Of a DNA stretch of 64,000 bases, positions 16,437 through 25,362 are shown piece by piece (the stretch's first letter is position 1; every line of letters starts with the position of its first letter). The translations under genes and the position numbers were made by a program. The notes beneath the pieces were generated by a model. It ran no database searches, had not been told where the DNA came from, and saw only the letters and a program-made list of their open reading frames with translations. Source of the stretch: Marinicella sediminis (GTDB lineage: Bacteria > Pseudomonadota > Gammaproteobacteria > Xanthomonadales > Marinicellaceae); the NCBI RefSeq assembly GCF_002000055.1, contig NZ_MVBD01000007.1:186001-250000 (forward strand). The letters are read 5' to 3'.

Positions 16437-19106
16437 TCAATGGGCCTCATCCCAATTGTCTCCCACACCATAATCAACCACCAAAGGCACATCGAGTTGA
16501 ACCACCTGTTCCATCAGTGATTTGATCTTTTCTGACCAGTCTGCAGCCTGCTCACGGCGCACTTCAAAAACCAACTCATCATGTACCTGCATGATCATGC
16601 GTATGTCATCAGCTCCGGCAATCTGCTCGTGCACTGCCAGCATGGCTTGTTTGATGATGTCAGCCGCAGAACCTTGCATCGGCGCATTAATGGCCGCTCG
16701 TTCTGCACCGGAACGCACCCTTGCATTGCGGTTATTGATTTCAGGGAAAAACAGGCGTCGCCCAAACAACGTATCCAGATAACCCTGTTCTGCAGCCTGT
16801 TGCTTCACTGACTCGATGAATCCAGCCACCTTGGGATATTGAGCAAAATACTGTTTCATGTACTTTGAGGCCTCTTTGCGGCTGATGTGCAATTGTTTAC
16901 TTAAACCAAAAGCACTCATGCCATACATCAGGCCAAAATTAATCGCTTTGGCTGCCCGCCGCTGTTCTGAACTGACCTCTTCCAGCGGAGTCTCAAACAC
17001 CTGGGAGGCAGTCTGACTGTGTACATCTACATCATTGTTGAATGCAGCTAACAGGTTCTCGTCACCAGACAAATGAGCCATGATGCGCAGTTCAATCTGG
17101 GAATAATCTGCCGCCATCAAAACCCAGCCCTCAGGTGCTACAAAAGCTTTGCGGACCTGGCGACCTTCTTTGGTCCTGATGGGGATGTTTTGTAAATTGG
17201 GGTTCGCCGATGACAAACGACCAGTGATGGCCACCGCCTGATGATAGGAGGTGTGAACACGGCCGGTCTTTGCATTCACTTCCAGAGGCAATTTATCGGT
17301 ATAAGTGCTTTTCAGCTTACTCAATGAGCGGTACTCAAGAATCACTGCCGGCAACTCATATTCACCGGATAAGTCCTGCAACACATCTTCGGAAGTTGAG
17401 GCCTGACCGGTGGCGGTTTTTTTCAATACCGGCAAGCCCTGCTCCTCAAACAAAATGGTTTGCAATTGTTTCGGCGAACCAAGATTGAAAGACTTACCGG
17501 CCAGCTCGTGAGCCTGCTCTTCAAGGTCTGCCATGCGAATTGCCAGCTGTTCACTTTGTCTCGCCAGCTCTTCACTGTCGAGCAGCACACCCGTTTGCTC
17601 CATACCCGCCAACACCTGTACCAATGGCATTTCCAGGTCGGTGAAAACCTTTTTTTGTTCTGCTGTTGATAACCGGGACCACAATTCGTGATGCAACTGC
17701 AGGGTGATGTCAGCATCCTCTGCAGCGTAATGTGTGGCATCAGCCAGTGACACCTGTGCAAAAGGTATTTGTTTGGCACCTTTGCCACAAATGTCTTCAT
17801 ACTTGGTGGTCTTTTTATCGAGGTACAATGCAGCCAATGAATCCATATCATGTCGCGAAGCAGCGGCATTCAGAACATAGGATTCCAGCATGGTATCGAA
17901 TTTTTGTGATGTGATTTGCTGGCCATACCCTGACAGAACGTTCAGGTCGTATTTGAAATGCTGCCCCACCACATCGACGCTCTGCATCACCGGTATCACA
18001 GCCTGTAATACATCATCCAGTGGCAGCTGTGGCTCTTCGGTTTCATGAGCCAAAGGGACATAAGCGGCTGCTCCGGCGGAATGGCTGAAAGACATGCCAA
18101 CCAATCGGGCACCAATCGGATTCAACGAGTCGGTCTCCAGATCAAATGCCACCAAACCGGCATGTTTGATCGCTGAGAGCCATTGCTCAAGGGTTTCCAT
18201 GTCCTGAATACAGGTGTATTCGATCCTGGGTTCAGAAACTTGCTGTTTGACATCTTCGGCTTTTAATTCAGCAAATCTTTTCATGTCATATTGCTGACCG
18301 ATGTCATTGAGGCGCCCGATGTCTTTTTCCTGCAGGGCAAAATCTCCTGGTTGATAGTCAACATCGCAGTCCTTTTTAATCACCACCAGTTCCCGGGAAA
18401 GCTTCAGTTGCTCAATACCCTCTCGTAAATACTCACCCACTTTGCCTTTGAATTCTTCGGCATGGGCAATGATGTTGTCCACTGTGCCATATTCGTGCAA
18501 CCATTTGACTGCGGTTTTAGGACCAACTTTATTGACGCCAGGAATGTTGTCTGAAGAATCCCCAATCAATGCCAGATAGTCAATGATTTGTTCGGGTTCG
18601 ACCCCAAACTTTTCCTTGACCCCGGCCACATCCAACACCACGTCAGACATGGTATTAACCAGTGTCACATGGTCTGAGACCAATTGGGCCAGGTCTTTGT
18701 CACTGGTGGAAACCAGCGTTTCTATTCCCAGACTCTCGGCTTTTTTAACCAGGGTGCCAATCACATCATCGGCTTCGACATGCGGAATTTCCAGCATTGG
18801 GATACCCATGGCCTTGATCAGGTCCTTGGTCGGTTGCAGCTGCATCCGTAAATCATCAGGCATGGGCGGCCGGTTGGCTTTATATTCAGCGTACATATCA
18901 TGCCGGAATGTTTTCCCTTTGGCATCAAACACCACCACCATGTACTCCGGATCATATTCATCCAACATCCTCTTGAGCATGTTGGTCACCCCATACATCA
19001 CGCCGGTAGGGTGGCCATCCTGACTGGTTAATCTATTGAGTCCGGGTGAAAAAAATGCGCGAAACAAATAAGAGGATCCGTCGACCAGGTACAGGGTTTT
19101 GTTCAT
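16437..19106 (-). CDS. polA: DNA polymerase I with proofreading domain
   Basis: Family A polymerase for Okazaki-fragment processing and repair. The start at 19106 (MNKTLYLVDGSSYLFRAF) gives 889 residues; an in-frame codon at 19163 would add 19 non-family residues. The 5' nuclease occupies about 1-290. The 3'-5' exonuclease (about 310-490) keeps its acidic residues: DLETD near 320, QHFKYDLN and AAEDADITLQLHH, so proofreading should be active, unlike Taq-type enzymes. The polymerase has DYSQIELRIMAHLSGD near 665, the O-helix RRAAKAINFGLMYG and QVHDELVFEV near 842. It converges with the permease gene; no T-run terminator is obvious downstream. Confidence 0.97.
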   Translation of the reverse strand: MNKTLYLVDGSSYLFRAFFSPGLNRLTSQDGHPTGVMYGVTNMLKRMLDEYDPEYMVVVFDAKGKTFRHDMYAEYKANRPPMPDDLRMQLQPTKDLIKAMGIPMLEIPHVEADDVIGTLVKKAESLGIETLVSTSDKDLAQLVSDHVTLVNTMSDVVLDVAGVKEKFGVEPEQIIDYLALIGDSSDNIPGVNKVGPKTAVKWLHEYGTVDNIIAHAEEFKGKVGEYLREGIEQLKLSRELVVIKKDCDVDYQPGDFALQEKDIGRLNDIGQQYDMKRFAELKAEDVKQQVSEPRIEYTCIQDMETLEQWLSAIKHAGLVAFDLETDSLNPIGARLVGMSFSHSAGAAAYVPLAHETEEPQLPLDDVLQAVIPVMQSVDVVGQHFKYDLNVLSGYGQQITSQKFDTMLESYVLNAAASRHDMDSLAALYLDKKTTKYEDICGKGAKQIPFAQVSLADATHYAAEDADITLQLHHELWSRLSTAEQKKVFTDLEMPLVQVLAGMEQTGVLLDSEELARQSEQLAIRMADLEEQAHELAGKSFNLGSPKQLQTILFEEQGLPVLKKTATGQASTSEDVLQDLSGEYELPAVILEYRSLSKLKSTYTDKLPLEVNAKTGRVHTSYHQAVAITGRLSSANPNLQNIPIRTKEGRQVRKAFVAPEGWVLMAADYSQIELRIMAHLSGDENLLAAFNNDVDVHSQTASQVFETPLEEVSSEQRRAAKAINFGLMYGMSAFGLSKQLHISRKEASKYMKQYFAQYPKVAGFIESVKQQAAEQGYLDTLFGRRLFFPEINNRNARVRSGAERAAINAPMQGSAADIIKQAMLAVHEQIAGADDIRMIMQVHDELVFEVRREQAADWSEKIKSLMEQVVQLDVPLVVDYGVGDNWDEAH

Positions 19107-19405
19107 GTTTTTTGATTTACTGAATGGAGCAACTATTGTAGACCGAATGCCGGCGAAAATCATGTGTTGTTCGGTGTCAACTGATGAGCCCTCAACACCT
19201 AAAACCCGAACAGCAGGTCAAGTGGACCCGATGCCCCTGAGAGATAATCAGGGCCCTCTTGCCATCAACTGAAATTCCAATCTGTGAATCAGGTCTTAAA
19301 ATCAGACCCTTAGTTGTGCGAATTATGATATTTTGAATGACAAAAGGGAGGTGTTCAGTTAGTATTTCAAATGTGTAGTATTCATCAAATCACAGGGGAA
19401 ATCAT
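19107..19405. other. Divergent gap between polA and the S74 protein gene
   Basis: A 299-bp upstream region shared by polA and the gene at 19406. On the minus strand a TACAAT (19140-19135) about 29 bases before the polA ATG may be its -10 element, with no good -35. A short stem CCCTGA...TCAGGG lies at 19235-19253. For the rightward gene there is a good ribosome-binding site (AGGGGAAA, about 19393-19400) but no promoter I can call with confidence. Nothing else is seen. Confidence 0.45.
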
Positions 19406-20941
19406 ATGAAATTCAACATTAAATCTTTGACATTGGCCGTGGCCATGGGACTGAGTGGAATGGCCCAGGCAGACACCGAGGCCTTGTTATACAACAATCA
19501 ACTTGAAATCAATGGGCTGGACAGCCAGGGTGGCTATGAGTTACGCCTCAGGTTACCCGAAGGTACGCTCAAAACTGTTTATCTGGCGCCAACAGAATCC
19601 ATCACTTTTGAGGCTGCTGACTTTGCTTTGTCTCAATTTGCTGATGGCATTTACAAATATGAGTTATCACCATTGACTCAGAAACTCAACAAAAGCCGGG
19701 ACCAGGCCAATTCAGCCCAGGCAGCTGGCGACAGCATTTCGGGAACCTTCACCGTAGTCAACGGCAGTACCATCGTTGATCTCGATGAGCAAAACACCCG
19801 TGATCAGGTGATCGCTGATGACCTGATTGTCGACGGTTCAATATGTGTTGGTCTTGATTGCGTCAACGGCGAGTCATTTGGTTTTGATACCCTCAGGCTG
19901 AAAGAAAACAACCTCAGAATCCGGTTTTTCGATACCAGTAATTCTGCCAGCTTCCCATCCAGAGACTGGGAAATTACGGTCAATGACTCATCCAATGGCG
20001 GCGCCAATAAATTTTCCATCACAGACATTGATGGCAGCCGGGTACCATTTACCATTGAAGCCAATGCCAGAAGCAATGCATTGTATGTGGATGACGGAGG
20101 CCGGATTGGTGTAGGCACCAGCACGCCTACGGTGGAGATGCACATCGTTGATGGCGACTCACCAACGATGCGATTGGAACAGAACGGCTCAAGCGGCTGG
20201 ACACCACAAACCTGGGATGTGGCTGGTAATGAGACCAACTTCTTCATACGGGATGCCACCAATGGCAGTAATCTCCCATTCAGAATCAGACCTTCAGCAC
20301 CTTCCAACTCCGTATACATCAACACCGATGGCCGCATCGGTTTTGGTACGCCTTCACCAAGTCATGCCCTTCATGTGAGTGCCAGTTCCAACATCACCCT
20401 GAAGCTGGAAGACAGCACCACGGGTGAATCCTGGAAAATTGCCAACAAGGGAGCCAGTCTGCAGTATGGTAAAACCGGTTCTTTGACCGGTCGTTTTGAG
20501 TTTTTTGATACAGGAGAATTTGAGATCGGTGATCCTGCTGCGCGGATTTTTGATCTGGAAAGCACCGGCAACCTGACCATTCTCGGCACACTGTCACAAA
20601 ACTCTGATGTTAATTCAAAGGAAAACATCGCACAGGTGAACACCGCTGAAGTGCTGCAAAAAGTGATGGATTTACCCATCTCTGTTTGGAATTACAAGTT
20701 TGATGAAGACAATGTCAAACACCTTGGCCCCATGGCCCAGGATTTTTATAAACTATTTGGATTGGGAAGTCGCGAAGATAAAATAGCCACCCTGGACACC
20801 ACTGGTGTCGCGCTGGCTTCCATCAAAGCCCTGGCTGATAAGCTGGCTGACAAAGAGTCCAAAATCAACGATCTGGCGACTGAAAATGAACTGTTGAAGA
20901 CCCGCCTTGAAGCTTTGGAAAAAGCCATATTGAAAAAATAA
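19406..20941 (+). CDS. Secreted protein with C-terminal S74 chaperone domain
   Basis: A 511-residue protein with a signal peptide (MKFNIKSLTLAVAMGLSGMA, cleavage near QA-D). The middle (about 165-330) contains two similar units, each with a DWEI/TWDV strand, an N-rich turn, IPF/LPFRI and ending in GRIGVGTSTP or GRIGFGTPSP, like trimeric fibre or tailspike stalks. The C-terminal ~110 residues match the Peptidase_S74 intramolecular chaperone: SDVNSKENIAQVN, LPISVWNYKFD, HLGPMAQDF and a terminal coiled coil. In S74 proteins a Ser and a Lys five residues later perform self-cleavage; both are present (S of SDV, K of NSK). No phage genes surround it, so it is probably a cell-surface or secreted trimer. 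Its partner is unknown. Confidence 0.82.
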   Translation: MKFNIKSLTLAVAMGLSGMAQADTEALLYNNQLEINGLDSQGGYELRLRLPEGTLKTVYLAPTESITFEAADFALSQFADGIYKYELSPLTQKLNKSRDQANSAQAAGDSISGTFTVVNGSTIVDLDEQNTRDQVIADDLIVDGSICVGLDCVNGESFGFDTLRLKENNLRIRFFDTSNSASFPSRDWEITVNDSSNGGANKFSITDIDGSRVPFTIEANARSNALYVDDGGRIGVGTSTPTVEMHIVDGDSPTMRLEQNGSSGWTPQTWDVAGNETNFFIRDATNGSNLPFRIRPSAPSNSVYINTDGRIGFGTPSPSHALHVSASSNITLKLEDSTTGESWKIANKGASLQYGKTGSLTGRFEFFDTGEFEIGDPAARIFDLESTGNLTILGTLSQNSDVNSKENIAQVNTAEVLQKVMDLPISVWNYKFDEDNVKHLGPMAQDFYKLFGLGSREDKIATLDTTGVALASIKALADKLADKESKINDLATENELLKTRLEALEKAILKK

Positions 20942-20964
20942 GGACCACGGCTCATTGCACCGAT

Positions 20965-21000
20965 AAAGCACGATCAGAACATTCTGGTCGTGCTTTTTTT
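20965..21000 (+). terminator. Hairpin terminator after the S74 protein gene
   Basis: A 12-bp stem (AAGCACGATCAG paired with CTGGTCGTGCTT, one G-T wobble) with the loop AACATT and seven T. It lies 23 bases past the stop of the rightward gene. It also abuts the stop of the leftward glycan operon; in that direction only three T follow the stem, so termination would be weaker. Confidence 0.9.
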
Positions 21001-21922
21001 AACACTTTTGTGGTCCGCTGATCGTCGGATAAAAAGGCAGTTCTGAGGCCAGCCAGCTGATGGAAGGCAATTTCTGTTCCTCCTGATCAAACACATGTCC
21101 GATGAAATCAGGGTGCTGAAACCAACGGTGATAATGTACATGTATCAGGTCACTGGCCGCCGGATCACTTGCTCCTTGCTTTTTAAACCTCGGCCTGAAT
21201 GGCAGTGGGTAGTTAATCGTGATCGGGGGAATCAACGGTTCCGTTTTGAGTTGCTGCAGCACAATAGAAATTGACATTTGCTCATTGAAACCGTAATTGA
21301 CCTGATGCCGGGAAGAGCCCGAATCAGTTCTGACCTCACTGTCCATCAGTCGTTCAAACGTTTTTTTCCATTGTGTAAAGAATCCGAGTTCATGCCGGGC
21401 GAACACAAAACCTGAGTTGTAATACGGCCTGATCAGCTGTTGATCAACGGTGGTGGTCATATTTGCTACAGGCGCCGGCAAACCAAACAAGCCAAAACTT
21501 TGTTGCCAATATCCATCTGCCGGATCTTCATCACCAGCAGAACCAATCCCCTTGTTGTCTACCGGCCTGACAACCACCGGGTACTTATGCAGCCAACGGG
21601 CATCGAGCGGGTTAACAAACACGGTGTCTGTATCCACCAACAAGATGTCTTCAGAAGTCTGTGTTTCGATTTCACTGGCGGCATAGATGCCGTTACACAA
21701 TGGAAAATAGTCGTGACGGGTGTTCAGGTTTTGATACACATACTTGCCACCCAGGTTTTCAATGCTTTTGATGGTGCTTACTGACGGTTGATATGCTTCC
21801 CTGACACAACACGCCACAGCGGTGACATCACTTGCAGAGCGGTGAAATCGGTTGATTGATTTCTGCAGTAACACTGCCTGTTGTTCCAACAGGCCCTTTT
21901 CAACAATATATACAATAATCAC
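20999..21922 (-). CDS. GT-A type glycosyltransferase-like protein
   Basis: A 307-residue protein that looks like a nucleotide-sugar-dependent transferase. The key feature is DILLVDTDTVFVNPL near residue 95, a DxD motif in the usual GT-A position after a hydrophobic strand, and a later YYNSGFVFARHEL segment as in family GT8-like acceptor lobes. I cannot name a specific family. The GTG start overlaps the stop of the aminotransferase gene (GTGA). It is the last gene of the ten-gene leftward operon, and probably adds a sugar made or altered by its neighbours. Confidence 0.72.
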   Translation of the reverse strand: MIIVYIVEKGLLEQQAVLLQKSINRFHRSASDVTAVACCVREAYQPSVSTIKSIENLGGKYVYQNLNTRHDYFPLCNGIYAASEIETQTSEDILLVDTDTVFVNPLDARWLHKYPVVVRPVDNKGIGSAGDEDPADGYWQQSFGLFGLPAPVANMTTTVDQQLIRPYYNSGFVFARHELGFFTQWKKTFERLMDSEVRTDSGSSRHQVNYGFNEQMSISIVLQQLKTEPLIPPITINYPLPFRPRFKKQGASDPAASDLIHVHYHRWFQHPDFIGHVFDQEEQKLPSISWLASELPFYPTISGPQKC

Positions 21923-23016
21923 AATGGTTCTTGAAAACTGTTACAAGCCGCAATGACTTGCTGGATTTCCTGTTCAGACAACCCAGGATAAATAGGCAGG
22001 CTGACCACTTGCTGACAGATCTGTTCAGTCAATGGCAGATGACTGTCCCCGTATTCTTTCTGGTATGCACCGGATAAGTGAGGTGGAACCGGGTAATGAA
22101 TCATGCTTTCCACACCTTGGTTTTGCAGGTGATTCATGAAGGCCTGACGGTCTGTTACCCGCACCACAAACTGATGCCAGACATGACCTGATACCTGTTG
22201 AGGTAAGCGAAGCAAGGGGTTTTTGATGTTTTGCAGGAATTGGCCGGCGATCTGATTTCTTTGTTGGTTTTTCGATTCAAGGTATGTCAGCTTTTCCAAC
22301 AACACTGCAGCCTGTATCTCATCAAGCCTGCAGTTGAGTCCCGGCATGTCATGCTGATATTTTACCACTGAACCATAATTACGCAGCTTCAGCAGCCTGG
22401 AATACAAGGCCTGATCATTGGTGGTGATGGCACCGGCATCTCCGAGGGCACCCAGGTTTTTGGTTGGATAAAAACTAAAAGCCCCTGCCAGCCCCATGGA
22501 TCCGGCCATTGCGCCTTCACATTTTGCACCCTGAGCCTGAGCGGCATCTTCAATGACCGGCAGCTGGTGTCGATCAGCCACGGCCCTGATGGCTGACATG
22601 TTGGCCGGAGCACCGTACAAATGAACCACCATAATTGCTTTTGTGCGTTCAGTGATGGCCTGTTCAAGCGCTGCCGGGTTGATGTTGTAATCCTGATCGT
22701 CCGGTTCCACAGGTATGATTTTCGCGCCCAAATCGCTCACCGGTAACCATGACGCAATGAAGGTGTGTGCCGGCACAATGACTTCAGCATGCTCATCGAT
22801 TTGCAGGGCTTTTAAAATCAACCGAATGGCATCCAGACCGTTACTCACACCAAGACAGTGATTGACCCCGATGTATTCAGCAAATGCCGTTTCAAATGCC
22901 TGCAGTTTTGGTCCCAGTATAAATTGGCCTGATGAAATGGTGTCATCAATGGCTTGCCGCACCGCTGCCATGTAATCCTGGCTTTCTGCCGCAAAATTAA
23001 AAAACCGAACAGTCAT
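21919..23016 (-). CDS. Sugar aminotransferase, DegT/DnrJ/EryC1/StrS (FdtB/QdtB-like)
   Basis: PLP-dependent aminotransferase of nucleotide sugars, 365 residues. The PLP lysine is Lys186 in FYPTKNLGALGDAGA; other family signatures are CLGVSNGLDAIRL, VIEDAAQAQGA and LNCRLDEIQAAVLLEKL. Directly downstream of an FdtA/QdtA-type ketoisomerase, it most likely aminates C3 of a dTDP-3-keto-6-deoxyhexose to give dTDP-Fuc3N or dTDP-Qui3N. Which isomer is formed cannot be told from sequence. It overlaps both neighbours by four bases. Confidence 0.9.
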   Translation of the reverse strand: MTVRFFNFAAESQDYMAAVRQAIDDTISSGQFILGPKLQAFETAFAEYIGVNHCLGVSNGLDAIRLILKALQIDEHAEVIVPAHTFIASWLPVSDLGAKIIPVEPDDQDYNINPAALEQAITERTKAIMVVHLYGAPANMSAIRAVADRHQLPVIEDAAQAQGAKCEGAMAGSMGLAGAFSFYPTKNLGALGDAGAITTNDQALYSRLLKLRNYGSVVKYQHDMPGLNCRLDEIQAAVLLEKLTYLESKNQQRNQIAGQFLQNIKNPLLRLPQQVSGHVWHQFVVRVTDRQAFMNHLQNQGVESMIHYPVPPHLSGAYQKEYGDSHLPLTEQICQQVVSLPIYPGLSEQEIQQVIAACNSFQEPL

Positions 23017-23426
23017 TGCCGCTGATTAACAATGTCCACAAATTCATCATAATCATGGTAATAGTCATCTGGATCATACTTATTTGACGCCAATACCATC
23101 AACACAGATCCTGAAGAAAAATTACTGATTTCACGCCAGATCATGGGACATAAATACAAGCCATAATAAGACCTGTTCATGTGAATCACTTTGCTGCTGT
23201 GGCCATCGTCTATTTTGATGTCAAAACTACCTGAGAGGGCAATGATGAGCTGATGAAGGCCTTTGTGAGCATGTCCACCCCGTTCCGCGCCACCTGGCAC
23301 ATCATACAAGTAATAGACCCGTTCAATGTCAAACGGGACATGCCTGGAGCCCTCGATAAAAGTTAAATTACCTTTGGGATTGTTCACCACTGGCAAATCA
23401 ATGATCTTGCATTTGTCAATCAACAT
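23013..23426 (-). CDS. dTDP-sugar 3,4-ketoisomerase (FdtA/QdtA-like cupin)
   Basis: A 137-residue cupin of the FdtA/QdtA/WxcM family, which converts dTDP-4-keto-6-deoxyglucose to the 3-keto isomer. Visible signatures are the N-terminal PKGNLTFIEG, the active-site HAH in ERGGHAHK, YYGLYLCPMIWREISNF and the C-terminal SNKYDPDDYYHDYDEF. A good ribosome-binding site (GTGAGAGA) precedes the ATG. The stop overlaps the aminotransferase start (ATGA). The dTDP-glucose genes rmlA and rmlB that supply its substrate are not in the window. Confidence 0.9.
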   Translation of the reverse strand: MLIDKCKIIDLPVVNNPKGNLTFIEGSRHVPFDIERVYYLYDVPGGAERGGHAHKGLHQLIIALSGSFDIKIDDGHSSKVIHMNRSYYGLYLCPMIWREISNFSSGSVLMVLASNKYDPDDYYHDYDEFVDIVNQRQ

Positions 23427-23459
23427 ATGTGTCTCTCACCGGAGCTGTGGGCCGCCGTT

Positions 23460-24281
23460 TCATATAACCGCCGGTTCCGGGTAAAAATATTTGTAATACT
23501 GCCCATACTTTTCTAAACAGCCGATGATCGCTTCGGTTTCAGAATGATCGTAATGATCACTGTTGTTTTGTGAGCTGAATTTCAATTCTGCTGGAATGTG
23601 ACAACCTTCAATCATGCTGTTCAGTATATTGGGTTGTTCAACGAATGATTCATATTTAACCACGTCAACACCTGACTTGTTGAGGTATTTTTTATACATC
23701 CAGTCCAACAACAAGACCTGTCGATGTAAACGGTCACTGACGCCACCAAGATGCGCCAGTTGTGGATCAAATTTCTCAGCCATCAAAGAACGGCCTTTGC
23801 TGACCGAGACATCCAGTGACCTCCACGATTTGAGCACAGCGACCGGATTCCTGACTGTTGCAATGATCTGAAAATAACCAGATTCAAGCAGCTGATCCAA
23901 CACCGCCGTGAAATAAATATTGGATTTGATGAACCAGTGTATTTCACTCCAGTGAGGCTCTGGTGTGATCAGCTCCGCTGTTTTGGTTCTTTGGATTCCC
24001 TCAGCGGTGCGTTTGAAGTGGTTGTCAGCGATTTCTTGTCCATCCAGACCATAAGTCAATTCGATCGGTTTTTGTCTGCTGACTTGGTTTCTCAGCACGG
24101 CCAGGTGATCATTCAAGGCATCTGCCGTGGCATGAGGCTCACTGGTTTGTCTGATTTTTTTTAACCAACCTGGCTCATCCAGCACCAGTGTGTCAACACT
24201 GTTTTCGGCAATGGTTTTGATCAACAAGGTACTGCCACTGCGTGGGACGCCGGTGACCAGGGTGGTTTGCCGGTCAGCCAT
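23460..24281 (-). CDS. Sulfotransferase-family protein
   Basis: A 273-residue cytoplasmic protein resembling PAPS-dependent sulfotransferases. The 5'-phosphosulfate loop reads TGVPRSGSTLLIKT at the N-terminus, and the 3'-phosphate segment TVRNPVAVLKSWRSL carries the conserved Arg and Ser. A GTG at 24287 in the same frame is an alternative start with a closer AAGAG; the ATG at 24281 was chosen. It overlaps the methyltransferase gene's end. In this operon it probably sulfates a glycan or lipid-linked sugar; the acceptor is unknown. No PAPS-synthesis genes are nearby. Confidence 0.78.
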   Translation of the reverse strand: MADRQTTLVTGVPRSGSTLLIKTIAENSVDTLVLDEPGWLKKIRQTSEPHATADALNDHLAVLRNQVSRQKPIELTYGLDGQEIADNHFKRTAEGIQRTKTAELITPEPHWSEIHWFIKSNIYFTAVLDQLLESGYFQIIATVRNPVAVLKSWRSLDVSVSKGRSLMAEKFDPQLAHLGGVSDRLHRQVLLLDWMYKKYLNKSGVDVVKYESFVEQPNILNSMIEGCHIPAELKFSSQNNSDHYDHSETEAIIGCLEKYGQYYKYFYPEPAVI

Positions 24282-25362
24282 GACCACTGTACTCTTGTTG
24301 AATCCTGCCTGACATCGGTTTAGAAACAGCCACCACAGTCAGCCAGTCTAGCCCAGGGCCAACGCCTCCCAGTCTGGTCTCTGTGACCAACAAGACATCC
24401 ATTGGGGTGGTTTCGATGATGGCCTCCATGGCCCCTCTGGCAAAGCCCCATAAATGTACGGGATCAGGTTCTTTGTTCATCGGGTAATTCACTTTTTGTT
24501 CCAGAGGTGTACCAAGCACCACCACATCCACCGGCAATTCACAGGTCTGGCGAATGAGCTTTGCCGGATCTGAAAAGTGTTCACAAAACTCAAACATCGA
24601 TACCACGTTGGTTTTTTTGCCTTCCTCAGCCAGTCTGGCAATCAGACTGAAAGCGTCTTCACAACTGTATTGTTTGCCAGCAGACGCATTTTTGCTGGCG
24701 TATGCCACCCTGCTCGGCTGCAGGTCACAGCCCTTGATTTGCCATTGATCCGTGCCATACAGATAAGGGTTAACCGCATTGGTTATGTAACCCACACCAC
24801 AGCCCACATCAAGCCACCGGCCCTCATTGACACCCAATTGTCTGAATATCCCGATCAATGTTTCGATGATGTTCACCGCATAGGTTTTGCGAAACACGTG
24901 GTTGATGTTTTTGGTCAGCTCAATGGGCACAAAATCCTGGTTCGAATGATCCTTGAATTGTTTGGTTTTCAGTTCTGCAGACAGGCTTTTGTTTTGTTCT
25001 TGGTAGTATTGGTCGTAAGCCGCCTGATCAAACCTGACAAATGGTTTGATCGAGCAGGGGTTGATTTGCCCACTGTTGATCAAACCAATGGTTTCATTGC
25101 CTTCCTGGCACCAGTGATCAAAAGCACTCAGTCTTGCCAACAACACCGTAGCCAGCTTTTTCAATCTGACCCGTTGGTTGTTTTTCAGACTGTTGATCAT
25201 GGCTTTTAGGGTGTCACCCAGGTATGCCAGCATGAAACGATCATTGTGCTGCAGTTGCGCCATCACCGATTGCATTTCTGACAAGGTGCGATCGTTGATG
25301 TTTTTGGTCTGTATTAATTGAACACACTGGTGCAGTTGTTCGGTCAGGGTTGGGTTGTTCAT
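24274..25362 (-). CDS. SAM-dependent methyltransferase, class I fold
   Basis: A 362-residue protein. The first ~180 residues are helical and unrecognised. The rest is a Rossmann methyltransferase with motif I WLDVGCGVGYIT at about residues 198-209, an acidic residue at the end of strand 2 (IKGCDLQPSRV) and the post-strand-4 segment NVVSMFEFCEHFSDP. A UbiE/Methyltransf_11-like fold is the best description. The substrate is probably an intermediate in the same surface-glycan pathway, by context only. It overlaps the acyltransferase gene by four bases (ATGA). Confidence 0.85.
   Translation of the reverse strand: MNNPTLTEQLHQCVQLIQTKNINDRTLSEMQSVMAQLQHNDRFMLAYLGDTLKAMINSLKNNQRVRLKKLATVLLARLSAFDHWCQEGNETIGLINSGQINPCSIKPFVRFDQAAYDQYYQEQNKSLSAELKTKQFKDHSNQDFVPIELTKNINHVFRKTYAVNIIETLIGIFRQLGVNEGRWLDVGCGVGYITNAVNPYLYGTDQWQIKGCDLQPSRVAYASKNASAGKQYSCEDAFSLIARLAEEGKKTNVVSMFEFCEHFSDPAKLIRQTCELPVDVVVLGTPLEQKVNYPMNKEPDPVHLWGFARGAMEAIIETTPMDVLLVTETRLGGVGPGLDWLTVVAVSKPMSGRIQQEYSGHG

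Noticed and set aside
19406-20941. Prophage remnant around the S74 protein
   Set aside because: No integrase, capsid, tail, lysis or attachment-site sequence was seen on either side, and the protein has a Sec signal peptide.
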